Shown here: positions 54,523 through 61,406 of the stretch, in pieces | Position numbering within the stretch: the first letter of the stretch is position 1 | Layout: every line of letters begins with the position of its first letter | DNA from: Planotetraspora sp. A-T 1434 | GTDB lineage: Bacteria > Actinomycetota > Actinomycetes > Streptosporangiales > Streptosporangiaceae | Assembly (NCBI RefSeq): GCF_025420585.1 | Contig: NZ_JAOEGB010000014.1 | Coordinates: 124,001 to 188,000, forward strand | Length of the DNA stretch: 64,000 nt | Reading direction: 5' to 3' | The notes under the pieces: model-generated | Seen by the model: only the letters and a program-made list of their open reading frames with translations | The model's database searches: none | Told to the model about the DNA's origin: nothing | Translations under genes and position numbers: made by a program

Positions 54523-54921
54523 ATGGAACTCGCAGTGACACCGGGCTACCGCTACCGTGATCGTGTGCCGAATCAGCCGAAGACCCCGAGCCGCTCCGTC
54601 CGGGTGGACGACGGCGACTGGGACGAGCTCGGCCGGATTGCGACACAGCGGGGAACCGTGCGCGGCAAGGTCATCAACGAACTGATCGGCTGGTTTCTCG
54701 GCAAGCCGGGCGCCGAACTCCCGGCGCGGCCGGCTGACCGCGCACAGGAGCCGGGCCGCACGGTTCGGATCGATGCCGAGGTCTGGGAGCGTCTCCCCGC
54801 CGACCCGGTTGACCCGTACACCTCTCGGGCGAATCTCATCAATGAGGTCCTCGCTTGGTATCTCCGCATGCCTGACGCTGCGCTTCCCGAGCGCCCGCAG
54901 CCGAACGACAAGCAGGCGTAG
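54523..54921 (+). CDS. Tandem ribbon-helix-helix DNA-binding protein
   Basis: 132 residues, ATG with GGGAGGAC upstream. Two homologous units: residues 23-71 (SRSVRVDDGDWDELGRIA, KVINELIGWFLGKPGAELP) and 78-126 (GRTVRIDAEVWERL, NLINEVLAWYLRMPDAALP). Each has a strand-helix-helix plan of the Arc/MetJ class, so one chain can form a pseudo-dimer. Divergent from the transfer operon and next to matching dyads. It probably represses transfer genes and itself. Confidence 0.75.
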   Translation: MELAVTPGYRYRDRVPNQPKTPSRSVRVDDGDWDELGRIATQRGTVRGKVINELIGWFLGKPGAELPARPADRAQEPGRTVRIDAEVWERLPADPVDPYTSRANLINEVLAWYLRMPDAALPERPQPNDKQA

Positions 54922-55007
54922 GCGGCACAACAGACGTGCTGGTCAACGGCACTTTGTGTCCGTCTCTAGCCAATCGGCTGTGTTACTCCAATACGAGGCA
55001 CCGGAAT

Positions 55008-55065
55008 TGCATTCGATATGCGTCAATGCACGCTGAGTGCATTGCGAATGCATCGCCAGTGCATT
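55008..55065. promoter_or_regulatory. Paired AATGCA-N7-TGCATT operators upstream of Nudix genes
   Basis: AATGCA at 55025 pairs with TGCATT at 55038, and AATGCA at 55047 pairs with TGCATT at 55060. Both dyads have a 7-base spacer and are 22 bp apart. A lone TGCATT lies at 55008. The region is AT-rich, non-coding and 54 bp upstream of the GTG of the HTH-Nudix gene. Confidence 0.72.
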
Positions 55066-55118
55066 TGTAAGACCCGGTTGTTAACATCAAGGCCAGGCCC
55101 GGCCCGGGAGCGGGGAAC

Positions 55119-55784
55119 GTGGACGTCGTAGATCGCTGGACTGGACGGCATGCGTGCGCGCTCCAGTCCGCGATGCGCATGACAGGCGAAGAGTTCGCCG
55201 CCTCACTGGGCGTCGCCCGGCGCACCGTCGCGTCCTGGCACGCCCGGCCTGAGGTCGTTCTCCGGGCGGACATGCAGCGCGTCCTGGACACCGCGTACGA
55301 GCGGGCCCCAGCCGCCGCACGAGCCCGCTTCGCCCATCACATGAACCAGCACCTCCCCGCCCCCGAGGCCGGGCAGGGGCAGGCGCTCACCGTCGCCATC
55401 GCCATCGTCGTTAAGGCCGGGCATGTCCTGCTCGTCTGCCGCCGCGACGCCGAAACAGCAGGGATCACCTGGCAATTCGTCGCGGGCGTCGTCAAGCCCG
55501 GCGCATCACCCGAGCTCGCGGCCGTACGGGAGACCCTCGCCGAGACCGGGATCCACTGCACCGTACGCGCGCACCTCGGCAGCCGCGTCCACCCCGTGAC
55601 CGGCGTCCTGTGCGACTACTACGTTTGCGATTACCTCGCAGGTGACGCCACGAACCGCGATCCTGACGAGAATGTGAGCGTCATCTGGGCGCCACGTTCG
55701 AGCCTCACGCGCTTCATCCCGCCCGAACAGATTTACGCCCCGGTGCTCGACGCCATCGAGGAGGACCATGAACGACCAGCCTGA
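55119..55784 (+). CDS. HTH-Nudix fusion protein with degenerate Nudix box
   Basis: 221 residues, GTG start. N-terminal HTH (MTGEEFAASLGVARRTVASW, 21-40). From about 88 a Nudix fold (ALTVAIAIVVKAGHVLLVCR). The box GVVKPGASPELAAVRETLAE (123-142) keeps R137, E138 and E142 but has A129 and A141 where the consensus has Glu, so hydrolysis may be weak or absent. pSAM2 has a Nudix protein (Pif) that blocks transfer into cells already carrying the element; a similar exclusion or ligand-sensing repressor role is inferred. Overlaps the next gene by 17 bases. Confidence 0.75.
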   Translation: MDVVDRWTGRHACALQSAMRMTGEEFAASLGVARRTVASWHARPEVVLRADMQRVLDTAYERAPAAARARFAHHMNQHLPAPEAGQGQALTVAIAIVVKAGHVLLVCRRDAETAGITWQFVAGVVKPGASPELAAVRETLAETGIHCTVRAHLGSRVHPVTGVLCDYYVCDYLAGDATNRDPDENVSVIWAPRSSLTRFIPPEQIYAPVLDAIEEDHERPA

Positions 55785-56172
55785 GCAACCTGCCATCGCC
55801 GCCGCCGTCATCGTCGAGGATGGGCGGCTCTTGCTCATCCGCCGGCGTGTGAGCGAGGGCAGCCTGTCGTGGTCGTTTCCATCCGGAGCGGTGGAGGCAG
55901 GCGAGTCTGGGGAACAGGCCGCCGTGCGGGAGACCCTCGAAGAGACCGGCCTCGTCGTCAGCCCGATTAAGCACCTGGGCGAGCGCATTCACCCGAATAC
56001 CGGCCGCCGCATGATCTACGTGGCCTGCGAGGTATTCAGCGGAGACGCTCACGTTGCCGACGCCGAAGAGCTCGCCGAGGTCGAGTGGTGCGACCGCGCC
56101 ACGGTCGCGGACCACGTCCCCTATCCGTTCTTCCAGCCGGTCCAGGCGTACCTCGACGAGGCTCTGAGCTGA
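55768..56172 (+). CDS. Nudix hydrolase with intact catalytic box
   Basis: 134 residues. The canonical box GAVEAGESGEQAAVRETLEE then TG fits G-x5-E-x7-RE-x2-EE-x-G (G40, E46, R54, E55, E58, E59, G61). The fold starts AIAAAVIVEDGRLLLIRRRV. It hydrolyses a nucleoside-diphosphate-linked compound; the substrate is not evident. It overlaps the HTH-Nudix gene and shares its architecture, so the pair likely arose by duplication. Confidence 0.88.
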   Translation: MNDQPEQPAIAAAVIVEDGRLLLIRRRVSEGSLSWSFPSGAVEAGESGEQAAVRETLEETGLVVSPIKHLGERIHPNTGRRMIYVACEVFSGDAHVADAEELAEVEWCDRATVADHVPYPFFQPVQAYLDEALS

Positions 56173-56479
56173 GACCCGCGCTGTGTCACTGGTTCATATG
56201 ATGCTGCTGGTTCGCCCGTGCATGACCTTCATGGTCAGAGGGCGGTTACCTTGCCGCTCTGCCCGGTGACGGGGTTCCTCTCGCGGCGTACGGTCGAGAT
56301 CGCAGCATGCAAGACATACCGTTCCGGTCTGGCGAGGGGAGCCTCTTCGCATGCTCAGGAATCTTTTGTCACGGTCTGGACTGGTCCCGGCCCCACGTGA
56401 CACGGTTGAACGTATGTTCGAGCAGAACGAGTCGGAGTCGGGCCTGCGGTCGATCAATCGGGGACCATATTCTGAACCC
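56173..56479. other. Non-coding gap before the toxin-antitoxin pair
   Basis: No gene is supported. TGACC-N5-GGTCA (about 56223-56237, CATGACCTTCATGGTCAG) is a short dyad that could serve as operator for the downstream pair. The region is less GC-rich than the flanks, as expected for promoter DNA. Confidence 0.4.
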
Positions 56480-57025
56480 ATGCCTGCCTCAGCTCACGCC
56501 ATCGCCGCGGAACTCCGCCAACGGCAACCCGGCATGGGCGTCAAGAAGCTCCACAAGCTGCTGTACTACGCCCAGGGCCACCACCTGGCCGCCTTCGGCC
56601 GCCCGCTGTTTAGGGAATCGGTCTCCGCGTGGGACATGGGGCCCGTCGTCGGCCAGCTCTGGGGGGCCGAGAAGTACGGCGAACCCGTCGAAGCACAACC
56701 GGGACTCGGTGAAGCCGAGCTCAATACGATCGCCTACGTAGTCAGCCGGTACGGCGGCTTGACCGCCAAGGACTTGGAGAACCTCACCCACTCCGAGGAC
56801 CCCTGGCAGCGGGCCAACGTCGACCGGGAGCCCGGGGGAAAGGCCCGCATCGAACTGGAGTGGATGCAGGAGTTCTTCGCCAGCCAGGTAGACGGTGAGG
56901 ACGAACCCCAGCCTGACCCCGCCGACCTTGCCCGCCTCGTGGAAGGGGCCCTGCAGCGGCGAGACCAGCCGCGCCGCGCGGACAGCATGGAAGACATACG
57001 CGCATGGCTGGCGGCCCGTGCCTGA
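56480..57025 (+). CDS. Panacea-domain (DUF4065, SocA-like) antitoxin
   Basis: 181 residues from the ATG at 56480; an ATG at 56414 (MFEQNESESG) is an alternative. The Panacea core is MGVKKLHKLLYYAQGHHLAA, then FGRPLFRESVSAWDMGPVVG and a long helical end (SEDPWQRANVD...). Panacea proteins neutralise many unrelated toxins coded next door. The downstream GTG overlaps this stop by eight bases, the usual TA arrangement with the antitoxin first. Confidence 0.82.
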   Translation: MPASAHAIAAELRQRQPGMGVKKLHKLLYYAQGHHLAAFGRPLFRESVSAWDMGPVVGQLWGAEKYGEPVEAQPGLGEAELNTIAYVVSRYGGLTAKDLENLTHSEDPWQRANVDREPGGKARIELEWMQEFFASQVDGEDEPQPDPADLARLVEGALQRRDQPRRADSMEDIRAWLAARA

Positions 57026-57323
57026 GCAGGCGAAATACAAGCTTGAGGGCTTATTGGAGGCCCTTGAAATCTGGGAACGGAACAATCCGGCTTCGGGTGT
57101 CCTGAAAAACGTCCACGCGGCCATCATGGACTGGGCGCTTGACCGTCACACCACCCCCTATCAGGGGGTGAAGCGTGTGTTCGAGGCTGCGAACCTGTGG
57201 CGGGGTCGCATCCCCAGAACGTTGCATGACGGCCACGTGGTGTTCTGCATGTTCTGGGTGGAGGAGACCACCCGCACCGTCCGGTTCGACTCGTTCACGA
57301 CGCTGAGCCTCCCTGCCGACTAG
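57018..57323 (+). CDS. Putative toxin partner of the Panacea antitoxin
   Basis: 101 residues, GTG start inside the antitoxin end. Helical N-terminus (YKLEGLLEALEIWERNNPAS, NVHAAIMDWALDRH), then strands: TLHDGHVVFCMFWVEETTRT and VRFDSFTTLSL. The small size and translational coupling fit a toxin. I do not recognise the family; a RelE/ParE-like beta sheet is not evident. A terminator follows at 57446. Confidence 0.65.
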   Translation: MPEQAKYKLEGLLEALEIWERNNPASGVLKNVHAAIMDWALDRHTTPYQGVKRVFEAANLWRGRIPRTLHDGHVVFCMFWVEETTRTVRFDSFTTLSLPAD

Positions 57324-57445
57324 ACCTCTTGGGCTGTGAACCGGTGACGCTTGCCACCTCGCCAAAGTCGACCCTGAAGGCCAGATGACTCCCGAGAACC
57401 GGCTGAAAGCCACGAAGAACGCTCGACGGCGTCGCCCGGTAGCAG

Positions 57446-57481
57446 AAGGGCCGCCCCGCCGTAGCGGAGCGGCCCTTTCTG
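57446..57481 (+). terminator. Terminator downstream of the toxin gene
   Basis: AAGGGCCGC and GCGGCCCTT form a 9-bp stem with a 14-base loop, followed by TTTCTGTT. It lies between the rightward TA pair and the leftward DUF4352 gene. Confidence 0.8.
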
Positions 57482-57514
57482 TTGTGAGAAGCCGGCGAGC
57501 GGACCCCGCGCGGC

Positions 57515-58162
57515 TCAGGTGAGTGAAATCCGAACCCCGCCGGAGAACATCGAGTCGTGCAACTCGATCGCTACCGGATTGAGGCCCTTGGGGACGTCGA
57601 ACACCACCGTCCCGTCCACCTTCAGGCCCGGGTTGATCTGCTCGTAAAGGCTCTTGGAGTCCTTCAGCCAGATCGCAGCGCCGGTGTCCGCCTCGTACTC
57701 GCGGCCTGCCGCGTCGATCAGCTTCTGCGCGGAGCCGGCGAAGTGCTGAGCCTCGTCGCCGATGTTTGTCACCGTGATGGTGACCAGGATGTACTCGCCC
57801 TGCGGTTTCTGCTCCGTCAGCCCGGAGCCGATGCTTTCGGCCCGGACGGCCTCCTTTACGGAGAACTCGAACTTGCCGTCCCGCACGATGGACCCGCGGT
57901 CGGCGATCGCCTTGGTGTCGGCGTTCCCGCCGGCCGATGACGAAGTGCTGGCGCCGACGGCGACGAGTACGGCGCATCCGCCGAACAGCAGCAGGAGGAC
58001 GCCGCCGATGACGGCCAGGATGATGAGTCCGGTGTTGGACTTCTTCGGCGGCCGGGCGGGCGGGTAGCCGTACCCCGGGGGCGGGCCGTAGGGCTGCTGC
58101 GGCTGCTGGCCCGGTTGGGTCTGCCACTGCCGTGGATCCTGGGGGCCTTGCTGGTACGCCAT
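57515..58162 (-). CDS. Membrane-anchored DUF4352 protein
   Basis: 215 residues. A Gln/Pro/Gly/Tyr-rich cytoplasmic start (QQPQQPYGPPPGYGYPPARP), one membrane helix (TGLIILAVIGGVLLLLFGGC), a Ser/Gly linker, then an extracellular immunoglobulin-like DUF4352 domain (EFSVKEAVRAESIG, YILVTITVTNIGDEAQHFAG, TVVFDVPKGLNPVAIEL). Common in actinobacteria, including mobile elements; telokin-like domain of unknown ligand. It ends the element next to the tadA junction, so it may be cargo. Confidence 0.85.
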   Translation of the reverse strand: MAYQQGPQDPRQWQTQPGQQPQQPYGPPPGYGYPPARPPKKSNTGLIILAVIGGVLLLLFGGCAVLVAVGASTSSSAGGNADTKAIADRGSIVRDGKFEFSVKEAVRAESIGSGLTEQKPQGEYILVTITVTNIGDEAQHFAGSAQKLIDAAGREYEADTGAAIWLKDSKSLYEQINPGLKVDGTVVFDVPKGLNPVAIELHDSMFSGGVRISLT

Positions 58163-58316
58163 CTTGTGACTCCGGGGGGTGGCTGACTTGTCGTCTCCGT
58201 AGACGGATCATGTACCGTTCGGGGTTACCTGGACCTCCGTGGAGACCGGATCGTTAGACTCGCACTGACCTGCGGAGACGGCTGCCCGCAGTGTTGGTGT
58301 TTTTCCGACTTACAGC

Positions 58317-58676
58317 GACCTGCTGGCCGCGCTCAACACCGGCCACGAGGGCGGATGCGGGACGCTGCACGCCAACAACGCGACGGACGTGCCCGCCCGT
58401 CTGGAGGCCCTCGCCTGCGCGGCCGGGCTCTCCCGTGAGGCCGTCCACAGCCAGATCGCCGCCGCCCTCGACGTCGTCGTCCACCTCGTCCGAGGCCCGG
58501 GCGGCGGGCCACGCCGGGTGGCGGAGATCTGCCTGCTCGAACGGGAGTCGTCCGGCCTGGTCGTCGCGCTCCCCGCACTGACGTTCGCACCTCAAGGTGG
58601 CATGATCCCTGGTCCGTCCTTCGAGGCGTTGAGGGCCCGTTTTCCATCGCCGCTGGAGGGTGAGGCCCCGTGGTAG
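58317..58676 (+). pseudogene. tadA: 3' fragment of tadA secretion ATPase, cut at the element junction
   Basis: The frame from DLLAALNTGHEGGCGTLHAN to the stop is the C-terminal third of the CpaF/TadA ATPase (helicase/secretion-neighbourhood type). The residues just upstream (RSVGVFPTYS) are not TadA-like, and a TGA at 58266 closes the frame, so the Walker motifs and N-terminal two thirds are missing. The stop overlaps the tadB start by GTG, so the operon is otherwise intact. The break at about 58310-58320 marks the likely right attachment junction. Confidence 0.85.
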
Positions 58677-59422
58677 CCGTAGCCGCCCTGGCGGCGGCGC
58701 TGTCCGTCTGGGTATGGGCCGCGCCCGGCGCCGCCGCCGTGAGGCTGGCGGAGCTCATCGGAACGCGTAGCCGCCGACCGCGTCCTCGCTTGCTCCCCGA
58801 GCGGCCGCGACCGGCGGCCAAGGCGGCTGCCTGGCGCGCGGCGTCCATCGAACTGTGCCAGATCATCGTGGCGGAGCTCGCCGCCGGGAAGACCCCGGGC
58901 GATGCGCTGGCGAGGGCCGTCCTGTCCGTGAGCGCCCCTGATCCGGCCGTACTGGCGCCGGTGGCCGCCATCGCCCGGGACGGGGGCGATGTCTCTGCCG
59001 CTCTCCTCCGCGCCGCCCCGGCACTCGGCGGCGAGGGCCTCGTACGGCTGGCCGCCTGCTGGCGGGTGAGCGTGACGGTGGGAGGTGGTCTGGCGGCGCT
59101 TGTCGAGCGGGTGGGGGGCTCGCTTCGCGAGGCCGAGGCACACCGGCAGGACCTGGCCGCTCAGCTCGCCGGCCCCCGGGCGACCGCCCGCATGCTGGCC
59201 GGGCTGCCCGTGCTCGGTCTCCTGATGGGGGCCGGCCTCGGAATGAACCCGCTGTCCTTCCTGCTGGGCGGTCCTGCCGGCTTCGCCTGCCTCGTGGTCG
59301 GCCTCTCCCTCAACGCGACCGGAGTCTGGTGGACCAACCGCCTCGTCGCCCGAGCGGAAGGATCGCCGGTCACCCAGGAGCCCGCCACCCAAGGGCCGAC
59401 CACCCGAGGGCAGGGGCCGTGA
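58670..59422 (+). CDS. tadB: TadB-like secretion platform protein
   Basis: 250 residues, GTG start overlapping the tadA stop. GspF/T2SF domain with KAAAWRAASIELCQIIVAEL, GKTPGDALARAVL and membrane helices ARMLAGLPVLGLLMGAGLGM and GPAGFACLVVGLSLNATGVW. Inner-membrane partner of TadA. The Pro/Gln/Thr-rich end (QEPATQGPTTRGQGP) is disordered. Confidence 0.88.
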   Translation: MVAVAALAAALSVWVWAAPGAAAVRLAELIGTRSRRPRPRLLPERPRPAAKAAAWRAASIELCQIIVAELAAGKTPGDALARAVLSVSAPDPAVLAPVAAIARDGGDVSAALLRAAPALGGEGLVRLAACWRVSVTVGGGLAALVERVGGSLREAEAHRQDLAAQLAGPRATARMLAGLPVLGLLMGAGLGMNPLSFLLGGPAGFACLVVGLSLNATGVWWTNRLVARAEGSPVTQEPATQGPTTRGQGP

Positions 59423-60174
59423 TCTCCCTCGCCGCCGTGCTGACCGCGCTGGCCGTCTGGGCCTGGCCGGCTCCGGTGTCCCCAGAAGAGCGGCTCCGGG
59501 CGGTTCGAGGCTCACGCGTGGTTCGAGGCTCACGGGCGGCCGGGGATGCGTCCAGGGGCGCCGTGGACCGGAAAGCTCCCCCGCCGGGGGTGATCGTCGC
59601 CGTGCCGGTGGGCTTCGCCGGGTTCCTCGTGGTGGGCGGACTTCCCGGGCTCGCGGTGGGAGGGCTGCTCGGCGTCGGCGCGTACGTGGTGATCAACCGG
59701 CGGGAGCCCGCCGACGTCCGGCGTCGGCGGGAACGGCTGACGGCCGATCTCCCGTTCGCGGCCGATCTCATGGTCGCCTGCCTGCGCGCCGGTCAGCCCT
59801 TGAGCGGGGCGATCGACACGGCCGCCCAGGCTGTCGGAGGTCCTCTGGGAGAGCGGCTGACCTGGGTGGGCGCCCAGGTGAGGCTCGGCGCCAATCCGGA
59901 GGCGGCATGGGCGGTGCTCGCCGATGAGCCGCCGCTCGCGTCTCTGGCGCGGACCATGATGCGGGCCGCGCGCAGCGGGGCTCCCGTGGCCGATGTCCTC
60001 ACGCGGCTCGCGGACGACGCGCGTCATGCCTCCCGTGCCGCTTCCGCCGCCGCCGCTCGCAGGGTGGGCGTGCAGGCGGTCGCGCCTCTGGGCCTGTGCT
60101 TCCTCCCGGCGTTCGTGTTTCTGGGCATCGTCCCGGTGGTCGCCGGATTGGCCGCCCAGATCCTCCTCCCGTGA
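59419..60174 (+). CDS. tadC: TadC-like secretion platform protein
   Basis: 251 residues, GTG start in a GTGA overlap with tadB. VIVAVPVGFAGFLVVGGLPG near the start, GspF domain LPFAADLMVACLRAGQPLSG and LASLARTMMRAARSGAPVAD, then a last helix VQAVAPLGLCFLPAFVFLGI. Acts with TadB as the membrane core of the pilus assembly machine. Confidence 0.88.
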   Translation: MISLAAVLTALAVWAWPAPVSPEERLRAVRGSRVVRGSRAAGDASRGAVDRKAPPPGVIVAVPVGFAGFLVVGGLPGLAVGGLLGVGAYVVINRREPADVRRRRERLTADLPFAADLMVACLRAGQPLSGAIDTAAQAVGGPLGERLTWVGAQVRLGANPEAAWAVLADEPPLASLARTMMRAARSGAPVADVLTRLADDARHASRAASAAAARRVGVQAVAPLGLCFLPAFVFLGIVPVVAGLAAQILLP

Positions 60175-60283
60175 CTGTGGACAGGCTTATCCACACCTGT
60201 GGACAGAGAGGGTGGCTGTGGTGCGGCTCCACGGCGGATCATCTGGGCATTCACGTAATCCACAGGCGGTGGTCCCATCCACA
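60175..60283. promoter_or_regulatory. Cluster of DnaA-box-like sites inside the tad operon
   Basis: TTATCCACA at 60187-60195 is a perfect DnaA box. CTGTGGACAG occurs at 60175-60184 and 60197-60206, TAATCCACA at 60256-60264, and CATCCACA at 60276-60283. The gap of 193 bases between tadC and the pilin-like gene holds all of them. Confidence 0.55.
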
Positions 60284-60367
60284 GATCGGTGCAGGCCTCG
60301 CGGACGGAGGCGCCGAATCCAGCAGCCTGAGGCCCACGGGCGGATGGTCCGCCCCGAGGAGGGCCCG

Positions 60368-60619
60368 ATGACCACATTGACAGTCACCCCTGTGAAGCGG
60401 CTGGTTCTCGCCGTGCGTTCCCGAGTTCGTTTGGCGGGGGTGCAGTGGACGCTGCTCGCCCGCACACGGAGAGAGGCGGGTATGTCCACCGCCGAGTACG
60501 CCGTCGGCACCATCGCCGCCTGCGGGTTCGCCGCCCTGCTTTTCAAGATCGTCACAAGTGCGGAGGTCAGGTCGATGCTTGCCGCACTCATCCAGAAGGC
60601 GCTCAAGCTGGCGGGATGA
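60368..60619 (+). CDS. DUF4244 Flp-pilin-like protein
   Basis: 83 residues, ATG with GAGGAGGG upstream. RTRREAGMSTAEYAVGTIAA carries a prepilin-like G/M-ST-E cleavage motif, followed by a hydrophobic helix (ACGFAALLFKIVTSAEV). Such small proteins in this operon are the Flp-type pilin or its homologue, processed by a TadV-like peptidase elsewhere. Confidence 0.8.
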   Translation: MTTLTVTPVKRLVLAVRSRVRLAGVQWTLLARTRREAGMSTAEYAVGTIAACGFAALLFKIVTSAEVRSMLAALIQKALKLAG

Positions 60620-60623
60620 GCGA

Positions 60624-60977
60624 GTGACACGCGAGCGCGGGTCGGTGACGGCGGAGACGGCCGTCGCGCTTCCGGCCCTGGTGGTGGTCTTGGCCGCCTC
60701 GCTATGGGTGATCGCGGTCGTCGGCGCTCATCTGGAATGCGTGGACGCGGCTCGGGCGGGCGCCCGGGCCGCGGCCCGAGGTGAGGCCCCAGAGGCCGTG
60801 CGCTCCGCCGTCGTCAGGGCGGCTCCCGGAGGCGCGCGAGTCGTGGTCTCGCCGGGGGCGGAGGTTACGCGCGTCGATGTCTCCGTGGCCGTCCAGCCGC
60901 GCTGGGGTCCGATGCTTCCCGCCGTCGAGGTGAGGGCCTCGGCCGTGTCCGCGACTGAACCGGGGGTGTTCCGATGA
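60624..60977 (+). CDS. tadE: TadE-like pilus protein
   Basis: 117 residues, GTG start. TRERGSVTAETAVALPALVV is the TadE signature with Glu near the membrane helix, followed by AHLECVDAARAGARAAARGE and a beta-rich periplasmic part. A minor pseudopilin of the actinobacterial Tad apparatus. Confidence 0.85.
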   Translation: MTRERGSVTAETAVALPALVVVLAASLWVIAVVGAHLECVDAARAGARAAARGEAPEAVRSAVVRAAPGGARVVVSPGAEVTRVDVSVAVQPRWGPMLPAVEVRASAVSATEPGVFR

Positions 60978-61330
60978 GGCCGATGCCGCCGCGCGACCGG
61001 GAGCGGGGATCGGCGACGGTGTGGATGGTGGCCGTCATGGCCATGATCTGGGCGATGACGATGGCCGTCGTCCTCGTCGGCGCCGCCCGCGTGGCACGTC
61101 ACCGTGCGGAGAACGCCGCCGATCTCAGCGCGCTCGCGGCGGCCGCCAGGGCGTTTTCGGCGCCGCGGGACGCCTGCGCGCGGGCGGAGACGGTGGCGGC
61201 CGCGAACGGCGCCCGGGTCGACTTCTGCTCCGTCGTTGGGGGCACGGTGAGCGTCTCCGTCTCCGTCCGGTTCGGTTTCCATACCGCTTCCGCGACCGCG
61301 AGGGCGGGTCCGGTCACCGCGGAGATCTGA
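60974..61330 (+). CDS. TadG-like / helicase-secretion neighbourhood TadE-like protein
   Basis: 118 residues, overlapping TadE by ATGA. RERGSATVWMVAVMAMIWAM provides the membrane helix; ARHRAENAADLSALAAAARA is the family motif. Size and order match the Rv3654c-type protein that ends the operon. Confidence 0.85.
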   Translation: MRPMPPRDRERGSATVWMVAVMAMIWAMTMAVVLVGAARVARHRAENAADLSALAAAARAFSAPRDACARAETVAAANGARVDFCSVVGGTVSVSVSVRFGFHTASATARAGPVTAEI

Positions 61331-61406
61331 AGGGGGCCATAAAAGCCGGTAATCCGGTCATACTTGAGGTGGATCTTGCTGAAGCATTCCAGAAAGGGAC
61401 GAAACC

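Larger units (their letters stand above)
44691..58316. mobile_element. AICE-like conjugative module ending in tadA
   Basis: Integrase, M48 peptidase, TraB translocase, DUF2637, WhiB, small Spd-like proteins, a repressor, Nudix genes and a toxin-antitoxin pair form a coherent conjugative module. A replication initiator (RepSA-like) and an excisionase of the AICE type are missing from this part, so they may lie left of the window or be lost. The right end lies where tadA is broken. Confidence 0.65.

Noticed and set aside
56218-56400. 60-codon rightward frame in the gap before the Panacea gene
   Set aside because: No ribosome site and no codon bias; the gap looks like promoter DNA.
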